64,000 nt of DNA from Deltaproteobacteria bacterium HGW-Deltaproteobacteria-6 (GTDB lineage Bacteria; Desulfobacterota; Syntrophia; Syntrophales; Smithellaceae), in the NCBI GenBank assembly GCA_002840435.1, contig PHAT01000005.1, positions 672,460 to 736,459 on the forward strand, in the 5' to 3' direction. How positions within the stretch are numbered: position 1 is the stretch's first letter; every line of letters begins with the position of its first letter. Below the pieces are notes generated by a model. The model was not told the DNA's origin and searched no databases. It worked only from the letters and a program-made list of their open reading frames with translations. Positions 9,074 to 16,548 of this stretch are shown piece after piece. The translations under genes and the position numbers were made by a program.

Positions 9074-9772
9074 TTATTCAATAGACATGAGCGACTGCCA
9101 GCGTTCCCATTCGGTGGACGAAGGCAGGCCGTGATCTTTGATCAACTTGACAATAGGTTCTTCGTTAAATCGTAAATAAGGATTGATTTTTCGTTCGCAG
9201 GCCAGCGTGGAGTAAAGAAAATCCGGATCGCAGGATTGACGGAAGCGGTCGATATCCTTGTTTTGCGGCTCCAGATGCCGGGCAAAGGCCAGTGAATCGC
9301 TGACGTAATCGTGCCCCGCGAAAATGCGCGTGTCGTCGGGCAGAGCCATCAGGCGCAGGATGGAATTGAAAAATCCCCTCAGATCGCCGGAGAAATTATT
9401 GCCGATGGTTCCGTTAAACAGCGTATCCCCGGTGATCAGATTACGGCCTGCGTGAAAGCAAATCGAGTCCCTGGAATGTCCCGGCGTCCGGTAAACAACA
9501 ACGGGCTCGTTGTCGATGATGATTTCCTGATTGTCGGTAAGCGCCGTACAGTCCAGAAATTTTGCCTTTGTTTTCTTCAGGAGATGATCGTCACCCGGTG
9601 TATGATCATGATGCCGGTGCGTGTTGGTGACATGCTTAAGCGTCAGGCTGTGTTGTTCCAGAAAAGCAAGGATTTCCTGCCATGCGCCGCCGTCGACGGC
9701 CATGGCTTCCGTCCTGCCGTAAAGAAGGTAAGCCAGATTGTCCCCGTATCGAAACTGTTTAATATCGAGCAT
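9074..9772 (-). CDS. Metallo-beta-lactamase fold hydrolase, glyoxalase II-like
   Basis: 232 residues. The zinc-binding motif THRHHDHT is at about residue 52, followed by GHSRDS, a metal-bridging GDTLF and GHDYV, as in hydroxyacylglutathione hydrolase. The C-terminal part (NPYLRFNEEPIV) resembles the small C-terminal domain of GloB. The likely reaction is hydrolysis of a thioester such as an S-lactoyl thiol, though the thiol used here is unknown. It begins 10 bases after the isochorismatase-family gene, so the two form an operon. Confidence 0.82.
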   Translation of the reverse strand: MLDIKQFRYGDNLAYLLYGRTEAMAVDGGAWQEILAFLEQHSLTLKHVTNTHRHHDHTPGDDHLLKKTKAKFLDCTALTDNQEIIIDNEPVVVYRTPGHSRDSICFHAGRNLITGDTLFNGTIGNNFSGDLRGFFNSILRLMALPDDTRIFAGHDYVSDSLAFARHLEPQNKDIDRFRQSCDPDFLYSTLACERKINPYLRFNEEPIVKLIKDHGLPSSTEWERWQSLMSIE

Positions 9773-9782
9773 GCCACTTCCT

Positions 9783-10322
9783 CTATTTCACAATTTTAAA
9801 GATGTCTTTGGCTTTCGGGTCGGCGGCTGTGCGCAGCAGCTCAAATAAAACCATTTCCGTCGAGGTCAGATGCGCCCCGGCGCTTTTGATGGCTTGAATG
9901 CCGATATCCCGGTTTTCCACCGTGCGCGAAGAAACGGCGTCCGCGACCAGATGAACGGTGTAGCCGTTTTGCATCAGGTCCAGCGCCGTCTGATAAACGC
10001 AGATGTGGCATTCGATGCCGGTCAGGACGACGTGCCGGCGGGTGAGGGATTCAAGGTGGTCATGAAAAGGAGCGTCAGCCCAGCAGCTGAAGGTTTCCTT
10101 GGCCATCGGGCGGATGCCATCGAGTTCCTCCGCCAGTTGGGGGATGGTCGGCCCCAGTTTTTCCGGTATCTGTTCCGTAACCATGATCGGCAGATTCAAC
10201 GTCCTGAATCCCCGGATCAGTTTGACGTTGTTGGCAAAAAGATTTTCCCGGTCAGCCATGACCTGAGCCAGTTTGCCTTGAAAGTCGATCATGATTAATA
10301 CGGCGGCGGTGCGGCTTAACAT
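9783..10322 (-). CDS. Isochorismatase-family cysteine hydrolase (YcaC-like)
   Basis: 179 residues with the three catalytic elements of the family: an early Asp (LIMIDFQ, residue ~13), a Lys in MAKETFS, and the nucleophile Cys in GIECHICV. Substrate is unknown; relatives include nicotinamidases and YcaC-type amidohydrolases. GGGAGGG precedes the ATG by about 4 bases. It is the first gene of a two-gene unit with the glyoxalase II-like gene. A perfect palindrome 30 bases upstream may regulate the pair. Confidence 0.83.
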   Translation of the reverse strand: MLSRTAAVLIMIDFQGKLAQVMADRENLFANNVKLIRGFRTLNLPIMVTEQIPEKLGPTIPQLAEELDGIRPMAKETFSCWADAPFHDHLESLTRRHVVLTGIECHICVYQTALDLMQNGYTVHLVADAVSSRTVENRDIGIQAIKSAGAHLTSTEMVLFELLRTAADPKAKDIFKIVK

Positions 10323-10351
10323 TTTCCCTCCCGTGAATCAGTTCCTGCTTG

Positions 10352-10366
10352 TCCTGTCTGACAGGA
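10352..10366. promoter_or_regulatory. Perfect palindrome, candidate operator
   Basis: TCCTGTC-T-GACAGGA is a 7+7 inverted repeat with a single central base, 30 bases upstream of the isochorismatase-family start. The size and position fit a dimeric repressor site. No regulator gene lies alongside, so the function is inferred from symmetry only. Confidence 0.4.
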
Positions 10367-10699
10367 TCGCGATGTGTCGCTACACTAATTAATTTGCTTA
10401 AATCTTGTCAATCATTATTATTGCTGATAAAATAGTGCAAAAATCGGGGAAGAATAATGACCTTTGCCTGCTCATGAAAAATGTTCTTTTGCATGAATGC
10501 CGGGACGCACGCTTGATGGAAGGATCATTGCCGTTTTCCGCACCGGGCCTTGTTGTAACAGGAGCAGGCAAATAATCTTACGGTCAATCTGCAATGGACA
10601 GGCAAGCCCGGCAATTCTATACTTTGTTAAACTTGCTGAAATGAGTGAACCGGCGCAGCCGCTTCATTGACCGGATATCTGATGATTAAAGGAGGGTAT
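10367..10699. other. Divergent intergenic region, no gene seen
   Basis: About 330 bases between the isochorismatase-family gene (-) and uspA (+). I see no credible ORF or RNA gene. It should hold promoters for both directions. A weak GG-N10-GC element at about 10518-10531 resembles a sigma-54 site but mismatches the consensus at several positions. Confidence 0.5.
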
Positions 10700-11149
10700 A
10701 TGATTTCAACAATTCTTGTGCCGTCGGACGGATCCAAACCGTCTCAGAAAGCCGCTGTGTATGCCGTCGATCTTGCCAAACAACTGCATGCCTCCATTAT
10801 TATTCTGATCGTGATCGACAAGCGTCTGTTCATGGCCCTGGAAGCTCCGGCTTCGAAGACGTCAAGGCAGCTCACGGATACAACTGAAGATTATCTGAAT
10901 GAGGTGGCCGGAGGCTATGCCCGAGAAATAAAAAAATTATGTGATAAAAACGGCGTCGCAGCGAAGGTGTCCATCAGGATGGGATATCCGGTGGAGGAGA
11001 TCATAAATGAAGCCAGAAAGTCCAAGGCCAATCTCATTGTCATGGGTTCCCGCGGCAGAAGCGCCCTGTCGGCCACAGTCCTTGGCAGCGTTTCCTATGG
11101 TGTTCTCCACCATGATAAATGTCTTCCCGTGCTTATTGTAAGGGGTTGA
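10700..11149 (+). CDS. Universal stress protein, UspA family
   Basis: 149 residues. The start is the ATG at 10700, because GGAGGG ends only a few bases before it and the protein then begins MISTILVPSDGS, the standard UspA opening. The ATP-binding signature is present near the C-terminus (GSRGRSALSATVLGSVS, matching G-2x-G-9x-G-S). The single-domain cytosolic protein probably binds ATP and acts in stress or growth arrest. It is monocistronic, with a small hairpin and T tract after the stop. Confidence 0.9.
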   Translation: MISTILVPSDGSKPSQKAAVYAVDLAKQLHASIIILIVIDKRLFMALEAPASKTSRQLTDTTEDYLNEVAGGYAREIKKLCDKNGVAAKVSIRMGYPVEEIINEARKSKANLIVMGSRGRSALSATVLGSVSYGVLHHDKCLPVLIVRG

Positions 11150-11172
11150 TTGCGGCCTTTTTCGCGGCGGGG

Positions 11173-11195
11173 GCGGAGTTGCTTTCTCCGCTTTT
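11173..11195 (+). terminator. Short hairpin with T tract after uspA
   Basis: GCGGAG (11173-11178), a 7-base loop and CTCCGC (11186-11191), then TTTT. A second inverted repeat (GCCTGAGG 11196-11203 with CCTCAGGC 11221-11228) follows between the convergent genes. Confidence 0.5.
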
Positions 11196-11234
11196 GCCTG
11201 AGGCCTGTAATCATTAAAGACCTCAGGCCGGTCC

Positions 11235-11636
11235 TTATTTTCTTTCACTCAGTTCCAGCAGGATGCCGCCCGTGGATTTGGGATGCACAAAAGCGATTCT
11301 CGCGCCGCCTGCGCCGTAGCGTGGCTTTTCATCAATCAGGCGGACGCCCCGGGCCTTGAGTTCGGCAAGCGCCGCCTCGATGTTGTCCACGCGCAACGCC
11401 ATGTGCTGAATGCCTTCGCCGTTTTTTTCAATATATTTGGCAATGGGGCCGTCTTGTGATGTGGATTCCAGAAGCTCGATTTCCGAATCCCCCACCGGGA
11501 AAAAAGATACCTTTACTTTTTGTTCCGCCACTTCTTCCACGCCAGTCGACTTAATGCCCAGCATTTCATAGAATTTGGCGCTTTCCGCCAGATTCTTTAC
11601 AGCGATGCCGATATGATCAACCTTTAAAATGTTCAT
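11235..11636 (-). CDS. mce: Methylmalonyl-CoA epimerase
   Basis: 133 residues of the vicinal-oxygen-chelate fold. It opens with [12 protein letters not shown], contains [11 protein letters not shown] in the second half and ends with [14 protein letters not shown]. Metal ligands are the His of DHIG, the His of GIQHMA and the late Glu. It interconverts the 2R and 2S epimers of methylmalonyl-CoA in propionyl-CoA metabolism. The MeaB-type GTPase lies 82 bases upstream on the same strand, a pairing common in methylmalonyl-CoA pathway loci. The mutase itself is not in the window. AAGGAG precedes the ATG. Confidence 0.9.
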   Translation of the reverse strand: MNILKVDHIGIAVKNLAESAKFYEMLGIKSTGVEEVAEQKVKVSFFPVGDSEIELLESTSQDGPIAKYIEKNGEGIQHMALRVDNIEAALAELKARGVRLIDEKPRYGAGGARIAFVHPKSTGGILLELSERK

Positions 11637-11648
11637 GTTGTTCTCCTT

Positions 11649-11682
11649 GTATTTCGTATCTCGTCGTTCGTATTTCGTATCT
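11649..11682. repeat. Two imperfect 21-base direct repeats
   Basis: GTATTTCGTATCT occurs at 11649-11661 and again at 11670-11682, giving a 21-base period, in the gap between the epimerase and MeaB genes. It resembles low-complexity dispersed intergenic repeats rather than a mobile element. Confidence 0.5.
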
Positions 11683-11718
11683 TGTGAAGCAGGTTTTACC
11701 CTGAACCTTGCTGCTTTT

Positions 11719-12717
11719 TTAAAACTTCCGCCCCTTCAGGCAATCCAGTACACGGGCCGCGGCGGTAGTCGGGGTGATGATTTCTTTTTCAACGTCCTCC
11801 ATTGAGTCGGCCAGAACCCGCGCCGCCGGGCTTTCGTAAAACCACTCCTGAACGCCTTCCCGCACCATAAACTTCAACCATTCTCTGGCCTGTTCCTTCC
11901 TCTTTTTCTGGAGTTCGCCGCTTGCAGTCAGTTTGCTGCGATGGTCGAGGATAATATTTAAAATATTATCCAGTCCGTCCATGGTGACGGAACTGCAGGT
12001 GACGACCGGCGGTGTCCAGTTGCGATAGGGGGCGGAGAGCAGATGAAACGCCGTTTCATACTGCCGCCTGGCCAGTGCGGCCCGTTCAATGTTGTCGCCG
12101 TCGGCTTTGTTGACGGCGACGGCATCGGCCAGCTCCAGAACGCCTTTTTTGATGCCCTGCAATTCGTCGCCGCCTCCGGCAATCATCAGCACCAGAAAGA
12201 AATCCACCATGGACACCACGGTTACTTCCGATTGACCGACGCCGACGGTTTCGATCATGACCACGTCGAATCCCGCCGCCTCACAGGCCAGCATGGATTC
12301 ACGCGTCTTGCGCGCCACGCCGCCCAGCGTTTTGCCGGACGGGGAAGGCCGGATAAAAGCCTTTTCGTTTACAGCCAGTTTTTCCATTCGCGTTTTATCC
12401 GCCAGGATGCTGCCGCCCGTTTTAGGCGAGCTGGGATCAACCGCCAGTACGGCAACCCGGTATCCTTTCCGGGTCAGCATGGTTCCGAAGCTTTCGATAA
12501 ACGTGCTTTTACCTGCGCCCGGCAGACCCGTAATGCCCAGGCGCAGCGCCCTGCCCGTGTAAGGCATCAGCCTGTCCAGGATTTGCCGTGAAAATTCCTG
12601 ATCGGCGGGCAAAGAGCTTTCAATGAGCGTGATCGTTTTGGCCAGCATCCGCCGGTCCCGGTCAAGGACGCCCTGAACGTAAGTCTGCACATTTCGTTTT
12701 TCCATAACCTGTTCCAT
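11719..12717 (-). CDS. meaB: MeaB/ArgK-type GTPase of methylmalonyl-CoA mutase
   Basis: 332 residues from the chosen ATG (another ATG four codons on, at 12705, is equally possible). G-protein motifs are clear: P-loop GLPGAGKST near residue 65, [27 protein letters not shown] and base-recognition NKAD. This G3E-family chaperone loads and protects the B12-dependent methylmalonyl-CoA mutase. The family is often misnamed as an arginine transport kinase. It is just upstream of the epimerase on the same strand. Together with propionyl-CoA synthetase elsewhere in the window it implies a working methylmalonyl-CoA route. Confidence 0.9.
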   Translation of the reverse strand: MEQVMEKRNVQTYVQGVLDRDRRMLAKTITLIESSLPADQEFSRQILDRLMPYTGRALRLGITGLPGAGKSTFIESFGTMLTRKGYRVAVLAVDPSSPKTGGSILADKTRMEKLAVNEKAFIRPSPSGKTLGGVARKTRESMLACEAAGFDVVMIETVGVGQSEVTVVSMVDFFLVLMIAGGGDELQGIKKGVLELADAVAVNKADGDNIERAALARRQYETAFHLLSAPYRNWTPPVVTCSSVTMDGLDNILNIILDHRSKLTASGELQKKRKEQAREWLKFMVREGVQEWFYESPAARVLADSMEDVEKEIITPTTAAARVLDCLKGRKF

Positions 12718-12962
12718 TGTCCGGTCTTTTATACCGACAGGCGCTGCGATAGGCAACCAATTTTTTTATCCGGATGGGGGTTTCATTTTCCCGGATGGTC
12801 GGCGGAGGCAGTCACCATGACTTAAGCTCTGTGTAAAGGAAAGGCTGTAAGGTTGTCAATAAATTGAATTGTCAAACCCGATGGTTTCAGTTATAGCTCC
12901 GGGCATAAGGGATCGTTTCACGGCCTTTCATTTTGCCTGTATTTGAAGGAACGGACAATGCC

Positions 12963-14510
12963 ATGATGAAAGCGGAGAGCGGCGCAAAACAGAACGGATG
13001 GGGCGGGGAAACAACCGCTTTTCTTGCCCTGTTCCTGGACAATGCCGGCGTGCTGATCTTTTTAAACGCCATCCTGGTCTTCACTTTCAACTATCCCGTG
13101 GATATTATCCTGACGCGCATGATTCCGGGCACGGCCATCGGCGTCTTCATGGGCGATCTTGTTTATACCTGGCTGGCCATCCGGTTGAAAAGAAAAACCG
13201 GACGTCCGGATGTCACGGCAATGCCGCTGGGTCTGGATACGCCGTCCACCATCGGCATTGCTTATGCGGTCCTGGGGCCTGCCTACGTTGTCACCCGTGA
13301 CGCTGAGCTTGCCTGGCACATCGGCATGGCCACGCTTTTCATGATCGGCGTCGTTAAAATAATTATCTCTTTTTTCGGCGGATGGATTCAGCGCAATATT
13401 CCCACAGCGGGGCTTTTGGGTTCCATCGCCGGCATCGGATTGATGCTGCTCGGCTTTCTGCCGCTCATCGAAATATTCAATGAGGCTGTGGCCGGCATGG
13501 TAGCCATGGGGCTGATCTTTGCCGCGCTCTACAGCAAAATGCGCCTGCCCGGGCGAATTCACGGCGTTTTGGCAGCGGTGCTTTTCGGCACGGTGATTCA
13601 TTTTGCGCTGGGCTTCAGCGGCTGCCTGCCGGAGTATCAGGCGCCCTCCTGGGAGATGCATCTGTGCCTGCCGCTGTTTTCCGTCGATTTTCTCAAAACC
13701 CTGCCGCAGAGTATTCAGTATCTGCCCATTGCCATTCCCTTCGGTATTCTGACGATCATCGGCGGCATCAATAACACGGAAAGCGCCCGCCTGGCGGGCG
13801 ACCAGTACCGAACAAGGGATATCCTGCTGACCGAGGCTTTGACGTCGCTCATTTCGGCTTTCTTCGGCGGCGTGGCGCAGACGACGCCTTATATCGGCCA
13901 TCCCGCCTATAAAAAAATGGGAGCGACCTGGCGTTATACGCTGGCCACCGGCCTGGCCATCGGTATCGGCTCCATGGTCGGGCTGATGTCGCTGTTTGTC
14001 AGCCTCATTCCGCGCGCGGTTATCGCCCCCATTTTCATTTTTGTCGGTTTTGAGATCATTCATCAGGCCTACTCCGAATCGCCTCCATCCCATTCTCCGG
14101 CGGTGAGCCTGAGCTTTCTGCCGGTCATTGCCAGCCTCGTGGTGATTATTCTCGGACAGTTCACAGGCGCCATGAACATGACACCCGGCGAACTGCCGCT
14201 GCGTCTGCAACACCTGCATCAGACGCTGACCATGCTCAGCAACGGATTTATTCTGACAGGGCTGCTCTGGGGCAGCATGCTCGCCTTCCTGATCGATCAC
14301 CGGGCGAAACTGGCGGCATTATGCGCCGCCCTCTGCTCGCTGCTCACGCTCTTCGGCGTCATTCATTCCGTCATGCCCACCGGAGAACTTTATCTGCCCT
14401 GGCGGATGGCATCAAACGCTCACTACATGCTCGCCCTGGCCTATCTGGCACTTGCGGGCATTTTGTTGATATTGACGGGGAAAACGGATAAAGAACAAAC
14501 ACGATCATAA
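12963..14510 (+). CDS. NCS2-type (xanthine/uracil/guanine family) permease-like membrane protein
   Basis: About 515 residues with 12-14 hydrophobic spans. The frame runs upstream to a TTG at 12933, but the paired ATGs at 12963 and 12966 look the better starts. Family-like regions are LFLDNAGVLIFLNAILVF near the N-terminus, GGINNTESARLAGDQ around the eighth span and GGVAQTTPYIGHPAYKKMGA around the tenth, corresponding to the substrate-contact segments of nucleobase permeases. The substrate is unknown; the usual QNxGxxxxT motif is changed to QTTPYIGHP, so it may not carry a nucleobase. It is transcribed divergently from meaB and precedes a CoA-transferase fusion gene by 86 bases. Confidence 0.72.
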   Translation: MMKAESGAKQNGWGGETTAFLALFLDNAGVLIFLNAILVFTFNYPVDIILTRMIPGTAIGVFMGDLVYTWLAIRLKRKTGRPDVTAMPLGLDTPSTIGIAYAVLGPAYVVTRDAELAWHIGMATLFMIGVVKIIISFFGGWIQRNIPTAGLLGSIAGIGLMLLGFLPLIEIFNEAVAGMVAMGLIFAALYSKMRLPGRIHGVLAAVLFGTVIHFALGFSGCLPEYQAPSWEMHLCLPLFSVDFLKTLPQSIQYLPIAIPFGILTIIGGINNTESARLAGDQYRTRDILLTEALTSLISAFFGGVAQTTPYIGHPAYKKMGATWRYTLATGLAIGIGSMVGLMSLFVSLIPRAVIAPIFIFVGFEIIHQAYSESPPSHSPAVSLSFLPVIASLVVIILGQFTGAMNMTPGELPLRLQHLHQTLTMLSNGFILTGLLWGSMLAFLIDHRAKLAALCAALCSLLTLFGVIHSVMPTGELYLPWRMASNAHYMLALAYLALAGILLILTGKTDKEQTRS

Positions 14511-14596
14511 CATTGCTTCCCGTTCCGGTGATTGTTTCAGCCGGCGCCGCAGGAGTTGAAGGCAATATGGATTCTATTTAATTTCAGGAGGGACAC

Positions 14597-16450
14597 GTGG
14601 CAAAAACATACAAGGACAAGGTTGTTTCCGCGCAGACGGCAATCAACTCCATCTCACGCGGCAAGAGGGTTTTCATCGGTTCTTACTGCGGCGAGCCGCA
14701 GCATCTCGTGCGGGCGCTCATTGCCCATACGGACCATTTCTCCGATGTGGAAGTCGTCCGCTTTCTTAATCTGGAAGGGTCGCTGATGGGGCTGGTCGCG
14801 GAGGAAACGAAAGGGCGCTGCTACCACGTGCGCTCCATCTATCAGGGATCGGGCATGATCAAGGGGCTCACGGCTTCCCGGCGTTTTCTCACGCCGATGA
14901 ATCTTTATACGGTGCCTGCCTTGTTTCATCAGCGCCATATTCCCATTCACTATGCCCTGATTCAGACTGCGCCCCCCGATGCGTTCGGGTGGCTTAATCT
15001 GGGCGTTTCCGTGGACATCACGCTGGCTGCCGCTCATGCGGCCGACGTCGTTATCGTCCAGGTCAACCCGAATATGCCGGTGATTCCGGGCTATGGCATG
15101 ATTCATGTGGATGAGGTGGATTACATTGTCGAACACCAGGAAGATCTCCTGACGGTTTACCCCACGCCTGAAATCAAAAGCGCGGATCGGGTAGCCAGGC
15201 TGCTGTCCAACCTTGTGGAAGACGGGTCGACCCTCCATATCAGTCCAGGTTTTACGTCAGAACTCATTTTGGATGCTCTGGGCGGTAAGTGCGATCTGGG
15301 CGTCCACTCCCTGATGATCCTCGATGCCATGCAGGAACTGGCCAACCGCGGTATCATCACAAACCGGAAAAAGGGATTTAACGAAGGCAAGATGGTTGCT
15401 TCCGGCGCCATAGGCTCCGATGAACTTTACCATTTTCTGAATGGAAACCCCGCCATTGAATTCCGGCCGTGCGATTATGTAAGCAATCCGGCCATGATCG
15501 CGCGTCACAATAAGATGACGGCTATCAACCGTGTAACGTCCATCGATCTCAAGGGGCAGGTGGCGGCCGACGGGATTGCACAGAACCATTTTGCCGATGT
15601 GGCAGGCCTGGTGGACTTCAGCCGGGGGGCGGCCATGGCGCCTTCCGGCAAGTCCATTGTTGTTGTCCAGTCGGTTGCCGACGACGGTCAATCCAGCAAC
15701 ATCGTTCTGGAACAGGCAGCGGGAACCGTGGCCATCCCGGCGGCCGATGTGACTTACGTGGTCACCGAATACGGCGCCGTCAACCTGTTCGGCAAAAACG
15801 TGCAGGAACGCGCCATGGCCATGATCAGCGTCGCCCATCCCGATTTTCGCGAGCAGTTGTTTGAACAGGCCAGGCGCGAGGGTTTAATCGGCCAGGAACG
15901 CAAGTTGTATGAATCCCAGTTTGGCGTCTATCCGGCCTGGCTGGAGGAAGTGTTGAATGTCGCCGGTCAGAAGATCACGCTGCGTCCCGTCAAAACCGTT
16001 GATGAACGGCTCATTCAGGAGCATTTTTACGAAATGAATGAACAGGACATTGCCAAGCGCTTTTTTGGAAGGCGGCATCACTTTTACTGGGATGAAGTCA
16101 AAGACATGTTTATTGTCGATTACATCCGGAATTGCTCTATCGTCGCCTATCTGGGCGAAGAGGGGTACGGAAAAATCATCGGCATCGGCGGGTATTTTCT
16201 GGAAGGAAGCGGCGCCGGAGAGGTTGCCTACTCCGTAGCCAATGACTGGAAAGGAAAGGGGATTGCCGTAAAGCTTCAGCAAAAAGTTGTGGACGCCGCT
16301 TTGGCGAACGGCCTGACGGGTCTTGACGCCCTGGTTCTCAAGGAAAATTTTTCCATGCTCGGTCTGTTTAAGAAGCTGCCGTATCAGATTCGCACGTCCT
16401 ATGAGGATGGGGTCTTAACCCTGAAATGCCGGTTTGATGAGCCGGCATGA
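14597..16450 (+). CDS. Acetyl-CoA hydrolase/CoA-transferase fused to a C-terminal GNAT acetyltransferase domain
   Basis: 617 residues beginning at GTG (AGGAGGG 4 bases upstream). Residues 1-~430 are a full acetyl-CoA hydrolase/4-hydroxybutyrate-type CoA-transferase, with GSYCGEPQHL near the start, SVDITLAAAHAADVVIVQVN in the middle and the active-site region VTEYGAVNLFG. From about 455 a GNAT domain follows: KITLRPVKTVDERLIQEHFYEM, then AYSVANDWKGKGIA, the acetyl-CoA pyrophosphate loop. The fusion suggests that an acyl-CoA made or used by the first domain is linked to an acyltransferase or regulatory acetyl-CoA-binding domain. The architecture is known in deltaproteobacteria, but the job of the GNAT part is unclear. 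Confidence 0.88.
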   Translation: MAKTYKDKVVSAQTAINSISRGKRVFIGSYCGEPQHLVRALIAHTDHFSDVEVVRFLNLEGSLMGLVAEETKGRCYHVRSIYQGSGMIKGLTASRRFLTPMNLYTVPALFHQRHIPIHYALIQTAPPDAFGWLNLGVSVDITLAAAHAADVVIVQVNPNMPVIPGYGMIHVDEVDYIVEHQEDLLTVYPTPEIKSADRVARLLSNLVEDGSTLHISPGFTSELILDALGGKCDLGVHSLMILDAMQELANRGIITNRKKGFNEGKMVASGAIGSDELYHFLNGNPAIEFRPCDYVSNPAMIARHNKMTAINRVTSIDLKGQVAADGIAQNHFADVAGLVDFSRGAAMAPSGKSIVVVQSVADDGQSSNIVLEQAAGTVAIPAADVTYVVTEYGAVNLFGKNVQERAMAMISVAHPDFREQLFEQARREGLIGQERKLYESQFGVYPAWLEEVLNVAGQKITLRPVKTVDERLIQEHFYEMNEQDIAKRFFGRRHHFYWDEVKDMFIVDYIRNCSIVAYLGEEGYGKIIGIGGYFLEGSGAGEVAYSVANDWKGKGIAVKLQQKVVDAALANGLTGLDALVLKENFSMLGLFKKLPYQIRTSYEDGVLTLKCRFDEPA

Positions 16451-16548
16451 CCATGTCCCGGAAAGAAAAGTTTTCAATGACGGCCTCTGTCCATCAGGCG
16501 TCGGTTGCATGACAGGGCTGCTCCGGTAACAGTGCAGAGAATCATCCG

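Noticed and set aside
10513-10531. Possible second sigma-54 promoter upstream of uspA
   Set aside because: GG-N10-GC spacing is right, but several consensus positions mismatch and it lies about 170 bases from the start codon.
13062-14300. 412-codon open frame antisense to the NCS2-type permease
   Set aside because: Very rich in Gln, His, Arg and Asp as expected from the reverse of a membrane protein; no domain seen.
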